A stretch of 64,000 nt of DNA. Source: Actinoplanes cyaneus (lineage in GTDB: Bacteria > Actinomycetota > Actinomycetes > Mycobacteriales > Micromonosporaceae). A program made the translations under genes and the position numbers. Location: positions 62,001 through 126,000 of the forward strand of contig NZ_BOMH01000038.1 of assembly GCF_016862095.1 (NCBI RefSeq), written 5' to 3'. The notes below the pieces were generated by a model. It was not told the origin of the DNA, ran no database searches, and was given only the letters and a program-made list of their open reading frames with translations. Below are positions 49,304 through 57,780 of the stretch, in pieces (positions within the stretch are counted from its first letter, which is position 1; every line of letters starts with the position of its first letter).

Positions 49304-50641
49304 TCATTCGTGGGCGGGGACCGGCGGCGGCGCGGTCATGTGGTTGCGGACGGACAGGTAGACCGGGATGCCGAGCACGAAGGCGCCACCGGCCATCAGG
49401 AACGGGCCCCAGACGACGAACCAGCGGTCGTCGCCGGTGTTCCGGGAGTACCAGACGAACAGGACCGAGAAGATCAGGCTCAGTACGGCGATGACGGCGT
49501 CCCGCGTCAGCCGGCCCTTGACCCGCCACTTGAACTGGGCGAGCGCGCTGAACGCGTACGGGATGGCGGCGGTGATCCCGGTCATCAGGACCAGCGTGTT
49601 GAAGACGGTGGCCCCACTGGCGCCCATGTAGCTGACCGTCATCGCGACGCTGCCCAGCACCGTCGACGACAGGATGCCGATGGCCGGCACCCCGCGTTTC
49701 GACATCCGCCCGAACAGCGCCGGGAACACGCCGTCCTTCGCCGCGGCCAGGGGCATCTCGGCGCAGATCATCGTCCAGCCGTTGAGGGCGCCGAACCCGG
49801 AGACGATCACGGCCAGGGCGGTCAGGTCGCCGGCCCAGGTGCCACCGCCGGCCATCACGTTGGCGGCCGCCGAGTAGGACGCCTTGTCGTCGGCGAGCGT
49901 GGTCAGCGGCACGATGCCGAACACCGCGATCAGCGAGAGCAGGTACACCACGGCGGCGCCGAGCGTGCCGAGCACCGTGGCCCGGGGCACGTTGCGGGCC
50001 GGGTCGCGGACCTTGGCGGCGGCGACCGCGGCGCACTCCACGCCGAGGTAGCTGAACAGGCAGATGGCCATGGCGCTGCCGATCGCCTTCCAGTCGCTCT
50101 CGCCGCTGACGTTGGTCGGCCGGAAGTTGGCGGTGCTGATGAAGAACAGCCCCATCGTGGACATGATCACCAGCGGGATGAACTTGATGACGGTGGTCCA
50201 GAGCTGGACCGCGCCCATGTTCTTCACCCCGGACAGGTTGACCAGCGCCGGCAGCCAGAGGCCGATCAGGGCGATGACGATCGACCAGAGGACCTTGCCG
50301 TCCTTGTTGACGAAGTGCTCGACGTAGAAGACCCAGCCGGTGACGATCGCGGCGTTGCCGGCCCACGCGGTGATCCAGTACGACCACGCGTTGGCGAACC
50401 CGACAGTGTTGCCGAACGCCGCGCGGGCGTACGCGTACGGGCCGCCGTCGGCCGGCAGCCGCCGGGACAGCGCCGCGAACATGACGGCGAGGGCGAGCGC
50501 GCCGACCGTGGTCAGCACCATCGCGACGATGCTGATCGGCCCGATCCCGGCCAGCGAGTACGGCAGGTTGAAGATCCCGACCCCGATGATCGTGCCGAGG
50601 ATCAGGGCGGTGGCCTGCGGGAGCCCGAGCGTACGGTTCAC
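49304..50641 (-). CDS. APC amino acid permease, arginine/ornithine antiporter-like
   Basis: A 445-residue permease with about 12 TM helices, N-terminal motif ILGTIIGVGIFNLPYSLAG and conserved segments ADGGPYAYARAAFGNTVGFA, FSYLGVECAAVAAAKVRDPARN and GFGALNGWTMICAEMPLAAA. This matches the arginine/ornithine or basic amino acid antiporter branch. GTG 50641 overlaps the stop of the amidotransferase gene (GTGA), so the longer frame was rejected. Its place directly upstream of arcA strongly suggests the ArcD function, though it is of the APC rather than the classical ArcD sequence type. Confidence 0.88.
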   Translation of the reverse strand: MNRTLGLPQATALILGTIIGVGIFNLPYSLAGIGPISIVAMVLTTVGALALAVMFAALSRRLPADGGPYAYARAAFGNTVGFANAWSYWITAWAGNAAIVTGWVFYVEHFVNKDGKVLWSIVIALIGLWLPALVNLSGVKNMGAVQLWTTVIKFIPLVIMSTMGLFFISTANFRPTNVSGESDWKAIGSAMAICLFSYLGVECAAVAAAKVRDPARNVPRATVLGTLGAAVVYLLSLIAVFGIVPLTTLADDKASYSAAANVMAGGGTWAGDLTALAVIVSGFGALNGWTMICAEMPLAAAKDGVFPALFGRMSKRGVPAIGILSSTVLGSVAMTVSYMGASGATVFNTLVLMTGITAAIPYAFSALAQFKWRVKGRLTRDAVIAVLSLIFSVLFVWYSRNTGDDRWFVVWGPFLMAGGAFVLGIPVYLSVRNHMTAPPPVPAHE

Positions 50642-51474
50642 GGCGCGGCCGGTTCGAAGTGGCCGAGCTCGTCCGCGCCCTTCTGGATCACCCCGTAGGA
50701 CGACTCGGGCACCGGCTGCCAGGCGCCGGGCAGCTCGCCGAGCGGCTCGGAGACGACCAGCCTGGTCTCCTCGGACAGCCGATGCAGTTGCGGGTTGTCC
50801 GGGTAGAGCCGCTGCAGCGCGGCGGTCTCGGTGCTGTAGTACAGCGACCGGCTGTGGCCCTCGCTGGAGTACCGGAAGCCCCACACCCGGTCGCCGTCGG
50901 TGGTGCCGATCGTCATCTGCAACGGAGCCGGCACGCCGTGCGTGCGCGCGACCGCCTCGATCAGCCCGGCCATCCGCTCGACCGCGGCGACCGGCCGGTC
51001 CCGCAGCCCGAAGGTGAGCGCGAGGTGGAACATCACCTCGGAGTCGGTCGAGCCCTCGATGGTGGGGAACAACGCCGGGTCGACGGCGAGCAGCAGGTCC
51101 CGCCTGAGCTTGGCGAACTCGCGGATCGAGCCGTTGTGGACCCACAGCCAGCTCTCGTGGCGGAACGGATGACAGTTGGTCTGCTGCACCGCGGTGCCGG
51201 TGCTGGCGCGGATGTGCGCCAGGAACAGCGGCGACGTCGTCGAGCGGGCGATCTCCCGCAGGTTGGCGTCGTTCCAGGCCGGGCCGACGCCGCGGAACAG
51301 CGCGGGCTCGGCCGGGCTGTCGGCCGGATACCAGCCGACGCCGACGCCGTCACCGTTGGTGGTCTCGACGCCGTACCGAGAGTGCATGCTCTGGTCGATC
51401 AGGGAGAACCGTGGTTGGTAGAGCAACTCGTCGAGGCGGATCGGCGTGCCCGAATACGCAAGCCACCGGCACAT
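50638..51474 (-). CDS. Class II glutamine amidotransferase (EgtC/YafJ-like)
   Basis: The 278-residue protein starts MCRWLAYSG, which after Met removal gives the catalytic N-terminal Cys2 of class II amidotransferases. It has GVETTNGDGVGVGWY, FLAHIRASTGTAVQQTNCHP, FRHESWLWVHNGSIREFAKL (asparagine/glycine oxyanion loop) and TDSEVMFHLA. The family hydrolyses glutamine or gamma-glutamyl amides. It is the first gene of the ADI operon and is preceded by a perfect 21-bp palindrome. Its role in arginine breakdown is unclear; ammonia release or a gamma-glutamyl intermediate are possible. Confidence 0.9.
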   Translation of the reverse strand: MCRWLAYSGTPIRLDELLYQPRFSLIDQSMHSRYGVETTNGDGVGVGWYPADSPAEPALFRGVGPAWNDANLREIARSTTSPLFLAHIRASTGTAVQQTNCHPFRHESWLWVHNGSIREFAKLRRDLLLAVDPALFPTIEGSTDSEVMFHLALTFGLRDRPVAAVERMAGLIEAVARTHGVPAPLQMTIGTTDGDRVWGFRYSSEGHSRSLYYSTETAALQRLYPDNPQLHRLSEETRLVVSEPLGELPGAWQPVPESSYGVIQKGADELGHFEPAAP

Positions 51475-51529
51475 CGCGGCTCCTTCCGAAGTCGATGCCG
51501 GTCATCGTCTGCGGCCGCCGCGCCCGCGG

Positions 51530-51550
51530 GCTCACCCCAGCGGGGTGAGC
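51530..51550. promoter_or_regulatory. 21-bp dyad motif copy, perfect palindrome
   Basis: GCTCACCCC-AGC-GGGGTGAGC has perfect 9-bp arms. It lies 55 bp upstream of the amidotransferase gene, which leads the ADI operon, and 27 bp after the stop of the phosphatase-like gene. It is the best-conserved copy in the window. Confidence 0.7.
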
Positions 51551-51576
51551 TTGCCCGGCTCCCCCCGGTGGTGACC

Positions 51577-53454
51577 TCAGGCGCGGGACGGCGCCGGCCG
51601 GGAGACGCCGGAACGCGGGGCCGGCGCGGCGATGACGGTCCGGAGGTACTCGTGGACCGCGTCGGCGCCGACCAGCTCGCCCGGCGGCGGGCAGTCGGCC
51701 GGGTGGATCAGGACCGCCGCGCTCTGGTCGCCGCCGAGGCCGCCGTGGCAGCCGATCAGGTCCTCGAACGCGGCGACCTCCCGCGTCACCGGGTCCCACA
51801 GGCTGTTCACGACCAGGTCACCGGTGTTCGCGAGGCGGTCGTGCCGGCGCAGGTCGTCAGCGGCGTGCGGCCCGAAATCCCGCAACGGGTCGGTGCCCTC
51901 GACGTGGTCGTCGTCGAGCCACCGGCACCCGTCGGGGCCGAGCACGATCGGCCCCTGGCCCGCCGAGCGGACCAGCACCCAGCCGATCCCGGGGTGCGCG
52001 GCCAGGCCGGCCAGCAGGCCGGGGCAGAACTCCTCGATCTCTTCCATGGTCACCCGCCCTTCCCGCCGCACCAGGTAGATCAGGGCGAGGTTGCCGGAGG
52101 CCGCGATCAGCGTCTCCTCGCCGCCGCCGGTCAGCGTCGCGACCAGGTCGTCCAAGCGCAGGCCGTAGCGCTGGGCGAACGTCGCACCCTGGCTCTGCCC
52201 GTGGTCGGAGAGCACGATCAGGCGGTACGGCCGTGGCGCCGCCGACGCCACCTCCTCCAGCACCGACAGGGCCGCGTCGATCCCCTCCAGCGCCGCCAGT
52301 GACTCCGGCCGGGCCGGGCCCGCGTGATGGGCGATCTCGTCGTAGTCGACGAAGTCGCAGTAGATCACCGGCTTGCCGCGCATGAGCTGCTCGGCGAGCA
52401 CCGCCAGGTTCACGTGCCGGAGCAGGACGTTGGTGGCGCCGCGCAGCAGCACGTAGGGCCAGGCGCGGCGCATCCGCGGCCGGACCCGGCGCAGCCGCTG
52501 ACGGCGGGCCTGGTGCAGCTCCTTGAGCACTTCGCCGCAGGTCAGGACGAGCGAGCGGGTCAGGCCGAACGGGTCGAGCAGGTACGTGGAGACGTACCGG
52601 CGCGGGCCGCGGGCGTGCCGGGCGGTGCTGATCGTCAGCAGCGAGGCCGGCGCGTCGCCGGAGAACACGTTGCTGACGCTGACCCCGTCCCCGGCGAGCA
52701 GCCCGTGCCCGTCGGAGCAGCGGTCCTCGACCAGCGCGGCGTCGCGGGGCCGGTTGGTGACGACCATCCGGCCGGAGTCCTTCTCGAACCACCGGAACGC
52801 CGGCACTTCGTCACTCGCCCCGTGCAGGATCCCGGCCTGGCTCGCCGGTGTCGTCGCCGGCAGCCGGGCGTGCCACGCGGTCATCAGGTGCGTGCCCCCG
52901 GCGAGCCGGCGGCCCAGCGCCGGCAGGTTCCCGGCCTCGACCGCCCACCGGGCGAGCGGCGCGGACAGCCCGTCGATCTGGATGATCAGCGTGCCCGGCT
53001 CGTCGCTGCGCGGCACGCTCGCCCGGAAGCGCCGGTTGACCCGCAGCAGATGCTGGGTGACCACGCCGTCCTGTCCCGCCGTGACCACCCAGAGCCCCGC
53101 ACTCATCAGCCCCGCGCCCAGCCACGCCGCGCCGAACGCCGCGCCGAGGCCGTCGACGTGCACGCCGGGCGCGAGGGTCAGGACGGCGTAGACCAGCAGC
53201 GCCTGGGCGACCAGCCAGCCGATCACCACTCCGGCCCAGCCGATCGCCGACAGCAGCCGCACCAGCGCCGGCCGCAGCACCGCCCCGGCCAGCCCGATCA
53301 GCACCGCGGCGCCGAGCACCGCCCAGCCGTTGTCGGCGCTGACCCCGGGCAGCAGCGCGACCGTGAGCCCGAGCGCCCCCGCTCCGAGCCCGGCCGTCCC
53401 GGCCACCACCGCCACCCGCATCCCCTCACTGTCCGGGCCGGCCGGCTGCGCCAC
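51577..53454 (-). CDS. Membrane protein with alkaline phosphatase superfamily domain
   Basis: The 625-residue protein has four N-terminal TM helices (about 10-130, holin-like) fused to a phosphodiesterase/alkaline phosphatase-type domain. Motifs are TLIIQIDGLSAPLARWAVEA (metal Asp), TTPASQAGILHG (nucleophile threonine region), FVDYDEIAHHAGP (metal ligands) and RLIVLSDHGQSQGATF (Asp-His). Such proteins hydrolyse phosphodiesters or modify cell envelope polymers; substrate unknown. Start GTG 53454 coincides with the edge of a dyad motif; ATG 53421 (MRVAVVAG) is a sound alternative. Confidence 0.82.
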   Translation of the reverse strand: MAQPAGPDSEGMRVAVVAGTAGLGAGALGLTVALLPGVSADNGWAVLGAAVLIGLAGAVLRPALVRLLSAIGWAGVVIGWLVAQALLVYAVLTLAPGVHVDGLGAAFGAAWLGAGLMSAGLWVVTAGQDGVVTQHLLRVNRRFRASVPRSDEPGTLIIQIDGLSAPLARWAVEAGNLPALGRRLAGGTHLMTAWHARLPATTPASQAGILHGASDEVPAFRWFEKDSGRMVVTNRPRDAALVEDRCSDGHGLLAGDGVSVSNVFSGDAPASLLTISTARHARGPRRYVSTYLLDPFGLTRSLVLTCGEVLKELHQARRQRLRRVRPRMRRAWPYVLLRGATNVLLRHVNLAVLAEQLMRGKPVIYCDFVDYDEIAHHAGPARPESLAALEGIDAALSVLEEVASAAPRPYRLIVLSDHGQSQGATFAQRYGLRLDDLVATLTGGGEETLIAASGNLALIYLVRREGRVTMEEIEEFCPGLLAGLAAHPGIGWVLVRSAGQGPIVLGPDGCRWLDDDHVEGTDPLRDFGPHAADDLRRHDRLANTGDLVVNSLWDPVTREVAAFEDLIGCHGGLGGDQSAAVLIHPADCPPPGELVGADAVHEYLRTVIAAPAPRSGVSRPAPSRA

Positions 53455-53474
53455 CTCACTCCGGCAGGGTGAGG
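53454..53474. promoter_or_regulatory. 21-bp dyad motif copy
   Basis: CCTCACTCC-GGC-AGGGTGAGG, with an additional A and T outside that extend the symmetry. It lies at the start of the phosphatase-like gene and 73 bp before the YihY copy 2 start. Confidence 0.6.
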
Positions 53475-53547
53475 TGCGCCGGCGGCGGGACGGACGGCGG
53501 GCGGCCGACGGCCGTACCGGCAGCCGGTTTCACTCTCCGGGGATGGG

Positions 53548-54441
53548 GTGACCCGGCGGCGGGTCGCGGACATTGAGCCCGATGGCGCGGCGGACCGGGA
53601 GGTGACCGCGATGCCCGAGCCGGGCGGACCGCTGGCACGGATTCCGGAGAGGCTGCGGCCGCGGGCCGCGCTGATCCTCGGCAGCCGGCTGGGCCGGCTG
53701 CTGCTGCACGGGGCCGGGGAGTTGGTCCGGGTGCAGATCTTCGACCGTGCGATGACCCTTGCCGCGCAGTCGTTCACGTCGATCTTCCCGCTGCTGATCA
53801 TGCTGGCGGCGCTGCTCGGGCCGGGGTACCGGGCTCGGTTCTCGGATCTGATGCGGCTGCCGGAGGCCAGTCAGAGGCTGCTGCAGGAGGCGCTGGGCGG
53901 CAGCCGCAACAACGCGTTCGGCGTGGTCGGGTGCCTGATCGTGATCCTGTCGGCGACCGGCCTGAGCCGGGCCCTGGTCCGCTCCTACCTGGTGGTGTGG
54001 ACGATCGCGCAGAAGCCGGCCGGCGCCGCCGCGACCGGCCGGCAGGTCGGGACCGTCGTGGTGCTGGTGCTGTTCCTGCTGTGCGCGCGGACCTTGAGCT
54101 GGCTCGCCTCGCTGTTGCCGGCGCCGCACGTGACGGGCGTGCTGGTGGCGCTGGTCGCGGACACCGTTCTGGCGGTCCTGCTGCCGTGGCTGCTGCTGGG
54201 CTCACGGGCGCCGCGGCGGCCGCTGATCGCCGGCGCGGCGGCGTTCGGGCTGATGATGATGGCGGTCCGCGCCGGCGGGGCGGTGTATCTGCCCCGGGCA
54301 CTGCAGTCAAGCACGGACCGGTACGGCACGATCGGGCTGGCGTTCACCTACATCGGCTGGCTCTACGTCCTGTCCTTCTGCCTGCTGCTGGCGGCGGTCG
54401 TCGGCGCGCTGGTCACAGGTGGCCCAGCTGACGAGCGATGA
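53548..54441 (+). CDS. YihY-like membrane protein (copy 2)
   Basis: A 297-residue protein with about six TM helices. Family segments are FDRAMTLAAQSFTSIFPLLI before TM1, LIVILSATGLSRALVRSYLV and a C-terminal YGTIGLAFTYIGWLYVLSFC. It is a remote relative of the copy at 38140. Start GTG 53548 is used; MPEPGG at 53611 is an alternative with better family alignment. Its last 29 bp overlap the end of the convergent LuxR gene. Function unknown, envelope-associated. Confidence 0.75.
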   Translation: MTRRRVADIEPDGAADREVTAMPEPGGPLARIPERLRPRAALILGSRLGRLLLHGAGELVRVQIFDRAMTLAAQSFTSIFPLLIMLAALLGPGYRARFSDLMRLPEASQRLLQEALGGSRNNAFGVVGCLIVILSATGLSRALVRSYLVVWTIAQKPAGAAATGRQVGTVVVLVLFLLCARTLSWLASLLPAPHVTGVLVALVADTVLAVLLPWLLLGSRAPRRPLIAGAAAFGLMMMAVRAGGAVYLPRALQSSTDRYGTIGLAFTYIGWLYVLSFCLLLAAVVGALVTGGPADER

Positions 54442-57037
54442 CGATGGCCTCCCGTCGCCGGGAGGCGCCGAACTTGCGGTAGATCGAGCGCATGTGCGCC
54501 TTGACCGTGTTCACCGAGATGCCGAGGGTCCCGGCGATCTCCCCGGCGGTGAGCACCGTCGGAAGGTACTGGAGGACCTCGATCTCGCGTTCGCTGAGCG
54601 GGCCGGTGACCGGCGGGGCGCCGATCGGGATCTCGCCGGTGATCTCGGCGAGGACGCTGTCGCCCGCGGTCCCGCGGGGTTCGGTCAGCCACTGCTGGCG
54701 TTCGGCCAGCGCCATGATCCGGCCGGCGTCGAAGCGGCGGAACGGCCGCCGGATCCGGTCCGGCTCGGCCGCGGCCAGGGCCCGGCCGAGCGCCTCGGCG
54801 GCCCGCCCGCCGTGGCCGCCGGCATCCGCTGCCAGTGCGGTCAGCAGCCAGGCCGACACCGCGCAGTTGCGGTCCGGGCCTTCGCGCAGCACAGCCAGCA
54901 CGGCCTCGGCCCGGCCCGGGTGACCGGCCGCCTGGTAGGCCTGGGCCAGCCGGAGCTGCTCGGGCGGGTAGAGCCCGTCCTGGCGGGCGTAGCGGGTGAG
55001 CACCGGCCACGGGTCGTCCAGGGTCAGGTCGACCTCGGCCTGCGCCAGGTCGACGATCCGCCGCAGGATCGGGGCGTCCAGCCCGGGACCGGCCTCCTCG
55101 ACGACCTTGGCGAGCACCGCCCGGGCGGTGTGCGGCTCCCCCCGATCGACCAGCAGGCCCGCACGCAGCGCGCCGGTCAGCACGGTCAGCGCCGTCTCCG
55201 GGTTGTCCCCGCAGGCGTGCAGGGCTCGCCGCATCGCCTCCTCGGCCTCGGTCTCGTGGCCCTGCTCCCGGGCGATGACTGACTGGGCGATGTAGGCCGG
55301 AGCGACCGCGATCCGATTGTCGGCGTCGATCCGCCGGGCCACGCCGAGCGCCGCGCTCGCATTCGTGGCGGCCTCGTGCAGGGCGCCCTGGATGACGCCG
55401 AGCAGCGCCAGGTGGCCCAGCGCGTTGATCTCGATCAGCGGGGAGCCGGCCGCGCGCGCCCCGGTCGTGGCCGCCCAGAGGTAACGGTCGGCATGGTCCA
55501 GCTCGCCCGACCAGAGCAGGCCGATACCCTTGTTGGCCAAGGCGATCGCCCGGTACTGCGGCATCGCCGGGACCTGGTCCCAGCGCAGGGCGGCCAGCTG
55601 CCGCAGCACCTCGGTGGTGGTGCCGACCAGGGCCGGCATGTTCCCCTGCCATCGGGCCACCATGGTGGCCTCCAGGATCTGCACCGCGATCCCCATCGAG
55701 CGGCGCGAGCCGGTGTCGCGGTCCTGCAGCAGCCGGCGGACCCGGCCGGTCTGCCGCTGCACCCCGGCCACGTCGCCCATCGCGTAGGTGACCATCGCGG
55801 AGCAGAGGACGAGCTCGGCCGTCTCCGGCAGGCGATCGAGCGGGATCCGCCGGATCAGCTCGGCCAGCTCCACCCGGTCCGACGACACGAACAGCGGGAT
55901 CCCGTAGTCGGCCACCAGCCGGCTGACCAGGGTCCAGTCACCGGCCGACGCGGCGTGTTCCAGCGCGGTGAGCGGGCTGCCCTCCCGGGCGTGCCATCGG
56001 GCGGCCAGCAGGTGCAGGCGGGCCGGGCTGTCGGTCTGTTCCTGACCGAGCTGGCGGCGCAGCGTGGCGCGGAACTGCCGGTGGTAACGGAACCAGCCGC
56101 CGGGGCCGGCCCGGTCGAGGAACAGGTTCGCGCGTTCGAGCTGTTCCAGCAGCTGGAAGCCGTTGCGGCGGCCGGTCAGCGCCTCGGCCAGGCCTCCGGA
56201 GATCCGGTCCGGCAGGCTGGTCGAGAGCAGGAACTGGCGGATCGGCCCGGGCTGCACGGCCAGCACCTCGCGGATCAGGTAGTCGGCGGCGGCGTCGTCC
56301 GGCTCGACGCCGGGCGGGGCGTCCAGCGCCAGCCGCACTCCGGCGCCCCAGCCCTCGGTGGTGCGGACCAGCGCCGCCAGCTCGGCGGGCGGCATCGTGC
56401 GGCCGAGCAGGGCGAGCAGCTCGGCCGCCTCGTCGGCCCGGAACGCCAGGTCGGCCGTGCGGAGCTCGGTGAGCTCGCCGGCCGCCCGGAGCCGGTGCAG
56501 CGGCAGCTCCGGCTCGGTGCGGCTGATCAGCACCAGACGCAGCCGCTCCGGCGGGCTGCGCAGCAACCCGGCCAGGGCGGACAGCACCCGGGGCTCGGTG
56601 ATCGCCTGCAGATCGTCCAGGACGATGACGACCGGGCCCGGCGTGGCGCCGAGGCCGTTGCCGAGCCGGCGCAGGAAGGCCGGGCCGTCCACCCCGAGAA
56701 ACGCGCCACGGTCCGGGACGACCTGGCCGGGTCGCACCGCGCCGCCGGCGCGCAGAGCGAGCATCAGGTCGGACCAGAAGACGTACGGATCGTTGTGCCT
56801 TGCGTCCAGAGCGAGCCAGGCGATCGGGCCGTTCACCGACCGGGAGCCGGCCCACGCGGACACGCAGGCGGTCTTGCCCCATCCGGGCCCGGCACAGATC
56901 GTCGTCACCGCGTGACGTGTCCCGGTGTCCAGTGCCTCGGCCAGGCGGGGCCGCCAGACGACCCCCTGCGGGAGTCGCGGGCGACCCACGTGAGCGGTCG
57001 CCGCCGCTGAGTGGTTGTTGCCCCGATACACGCCCAT
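54413..57037 (-). CDS. LAL-type LuxR transcriptional regulator (MalT-like), copy 1
   Basis: The 874-residue regulator has an N-terminal NB-ARC/MalT-type ATPase (Walker A CAGPGWGKTACVSAW, Walker B PVVIVLDDLQAI), a winged-helix region, a TPR-like helical middle (about 400-780) and a C-terminal LuxR HTH (PLSEREIEVLQYLPTVLTAG then EIAGTLGISVNTVKAHMRSI). ATG 57037 has a perfect GGAGG site at 6 bases; the longer frame to 57124 is not needed. The MalT type integrates an inducer with ATP. A dyad motif is 224 bp upstream. Target genes unknown. Confidence 0.9.
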   Translation of the reverse strand: MGVYRGNNHSAAATAHVGRPRLPQGVVWRPRLAEALDTGTRHAVTTICAGPGWGKTACVSAWAGSRSVNGPIAWLALDARHNDPYVFWSDLMLALRAGGAVRPGQVVPDRGAFLGVDGPAFLRRLGNGLGATPGPVVIVLDDLQAITEPRVLSALAGLLRSPPERLRLVLISRTEPELPLHRLRAAGELTELRTADLAFRADEAAELLALLGRTMPPAELAALVRTTEGWGAGVRLALDAPPGVEPDDAAADYLIREVLAVQPGPIRQFLLSTSLPDRISGGLAEALTGRRNGFQLLEQLERANLFLDRAGPGGWFRYHRQFRATLRRQLGQEQTDSPARLHLLAARWHAREGSPLTALEHAASAGDWTLVSRLVADYGIPLFVSSDRVELAELIRRIPLDRLPETAELVLCSAMVTYAMGDVAGVQRQTGRVRRLLQDRDTGSRRSMGIAVQILEATMVARWQGNMPALVGTTTEVLRQLAALRWDQVPAMPQYRAIALANKGIGLLWSGELDHADRYLWAATTGARAAGSPLIEINALGHLALLGVIQGALHEAATNASAALGVARRIDADNRIAVAPAYIAQSVIAREQGHETEAEEAMRRALHACGDNPETALTVLTGALRAGLLVDRGEPHTARAVLAKVVEEAGPGLDAPILRRIVDLAQAEVDLTLDDPWPVLTRYARQDGLYPPEQLRLAQAYQAAGHPGRAEAVLAVLREGPDRNCAVSAWLLTALAADAGGHGGRAAEALGRALAAAEPDRIRRPFRRFDAGRIMALAERQQWLTEPRGTAGDSVLAEITGEIPIGAPPVTGPLSEREIEVLQYLPTVLTAGEIAGTLGISVNTVKAHMRSIYRKFGASRRREAIVIARQLGHL

Positions 57038-57261
57038 GTCGCCTCCAGACCCCGGGAGAGCCGCCGCCACGGCACAGTCACTCTCAGTCACTGAAAAGTT
57101 CAACTTAACTCTGCGTAGCGTCATCGCACCGCGTAACCATGACGATCAGCGACGGAATGCCGGAGTCACCACGACACGCAATCACAGTCAGTACATGCAC
57201 GGCAACCCCTGGTATTGACGCGTGTTGAAGAATTTACCGTGCAAGTTGCAGGTTTTGGCAC

Positions 57262-57282
57262 GTTCACCCCTGACGTGTGAGG
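57262..57282. promoter_or_regulatory. 21-bp dyad motif copy
   Basis: GTTCACCCC-TGA-CGTGTGAGG keeps TTCACCCC and TGAGG. It ends 33 bp before the DUF7144 copy 3 start, the same spacing as at 37273 and 40912. Confidence 0.5.
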
Positions 57283-57300
57283 CGTACGGCGGCCGTACGC
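57282..57300. promoter_or_regulatory. 19-bp palindrome abutting the dyad motif
   Basis: GCGTACGGC-G-GCCGTACGC is perfectly symmetric. It overlaps the last base of the dyad motif and lies 15 bp before the DUF7144 copy 3 start, in the presumed core promoter. A second regulator may bind here. Confidence 0.5.
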
Positions 57301-57315
57301 AGTCTGCTGAGACCC

Positions 57316-57780
57316 ATGTCGAACAGTTATGCGAGTGAACGTCCCGCCGGCGCCGACACCCCCGCCCCGCCCGCCACCGGGTGGGGCGGAGTAGTCGTGT
57401 TCGCCGGCATCATGCTGCTGTCCCTGGGCGTGTTCCAGGCGACCGAGGGTGCTGTCGCCCTCCTGAACGAACAGGCCTACGTGGTCACGTCGGACGGGCT
57501 GCTGGTCGAGTTGGACTATGCGGCCTGGGGCTGGGTGCACCTGCTGCTCGGGCTACTCTCTCTGGCAGCCGGCACCGGGGTGCTGCTCGGATGGCTGTGG
57601 GCCCGGATCATCGGGGTCCTGATCGCCTTCCTCGGCGCTCTGCTCCACTTCGTCTTCCTGGCCGCCTCGCCCCTCTGGTGCACGATCCTGCTCGGCATGG
57701 ACGTGCTGATCATCTTCGCCCTGGCCGCTCATGGCCGCGACGTCCGTAGTCAGTCGGTCGAGCCGGCAGGCACGGCCTAG
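57316..57780 (+). CDS. DUF7144 family membrane protein (copy 3 of 4)
   Basis: The 154-residue protein carries the family segments VVFAGIMLLSLGVFQATEGA, LNEQAYVVTSDGLLVELDYA, GWVHLLLGLLSLAAGTGVLL and LWCTILLGMDVLIIFALAAH-GRD. It has a polar N-terminal tail of about 20 residues. It lies between two large LuxR regulators. The stop codon overlaps the end of the convergent second LuxR gene by 4 bp. Upstream are a dyad motif and a palindrome. Confidence 0.85.
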   Translation: MSNSYASERPAGADTPAPPATGWGGVVVFAGIMLLSLGVFQATEGAVALLNEQAYVVTSDGLLVELDYAAWGWVHLLLGLLSLAAGTGVLLGWLWARIIGVLIAFLGALLHFVFLAASPLWCTILLGMDVLIIFALAAHGRDVRSQSVEPAGTA

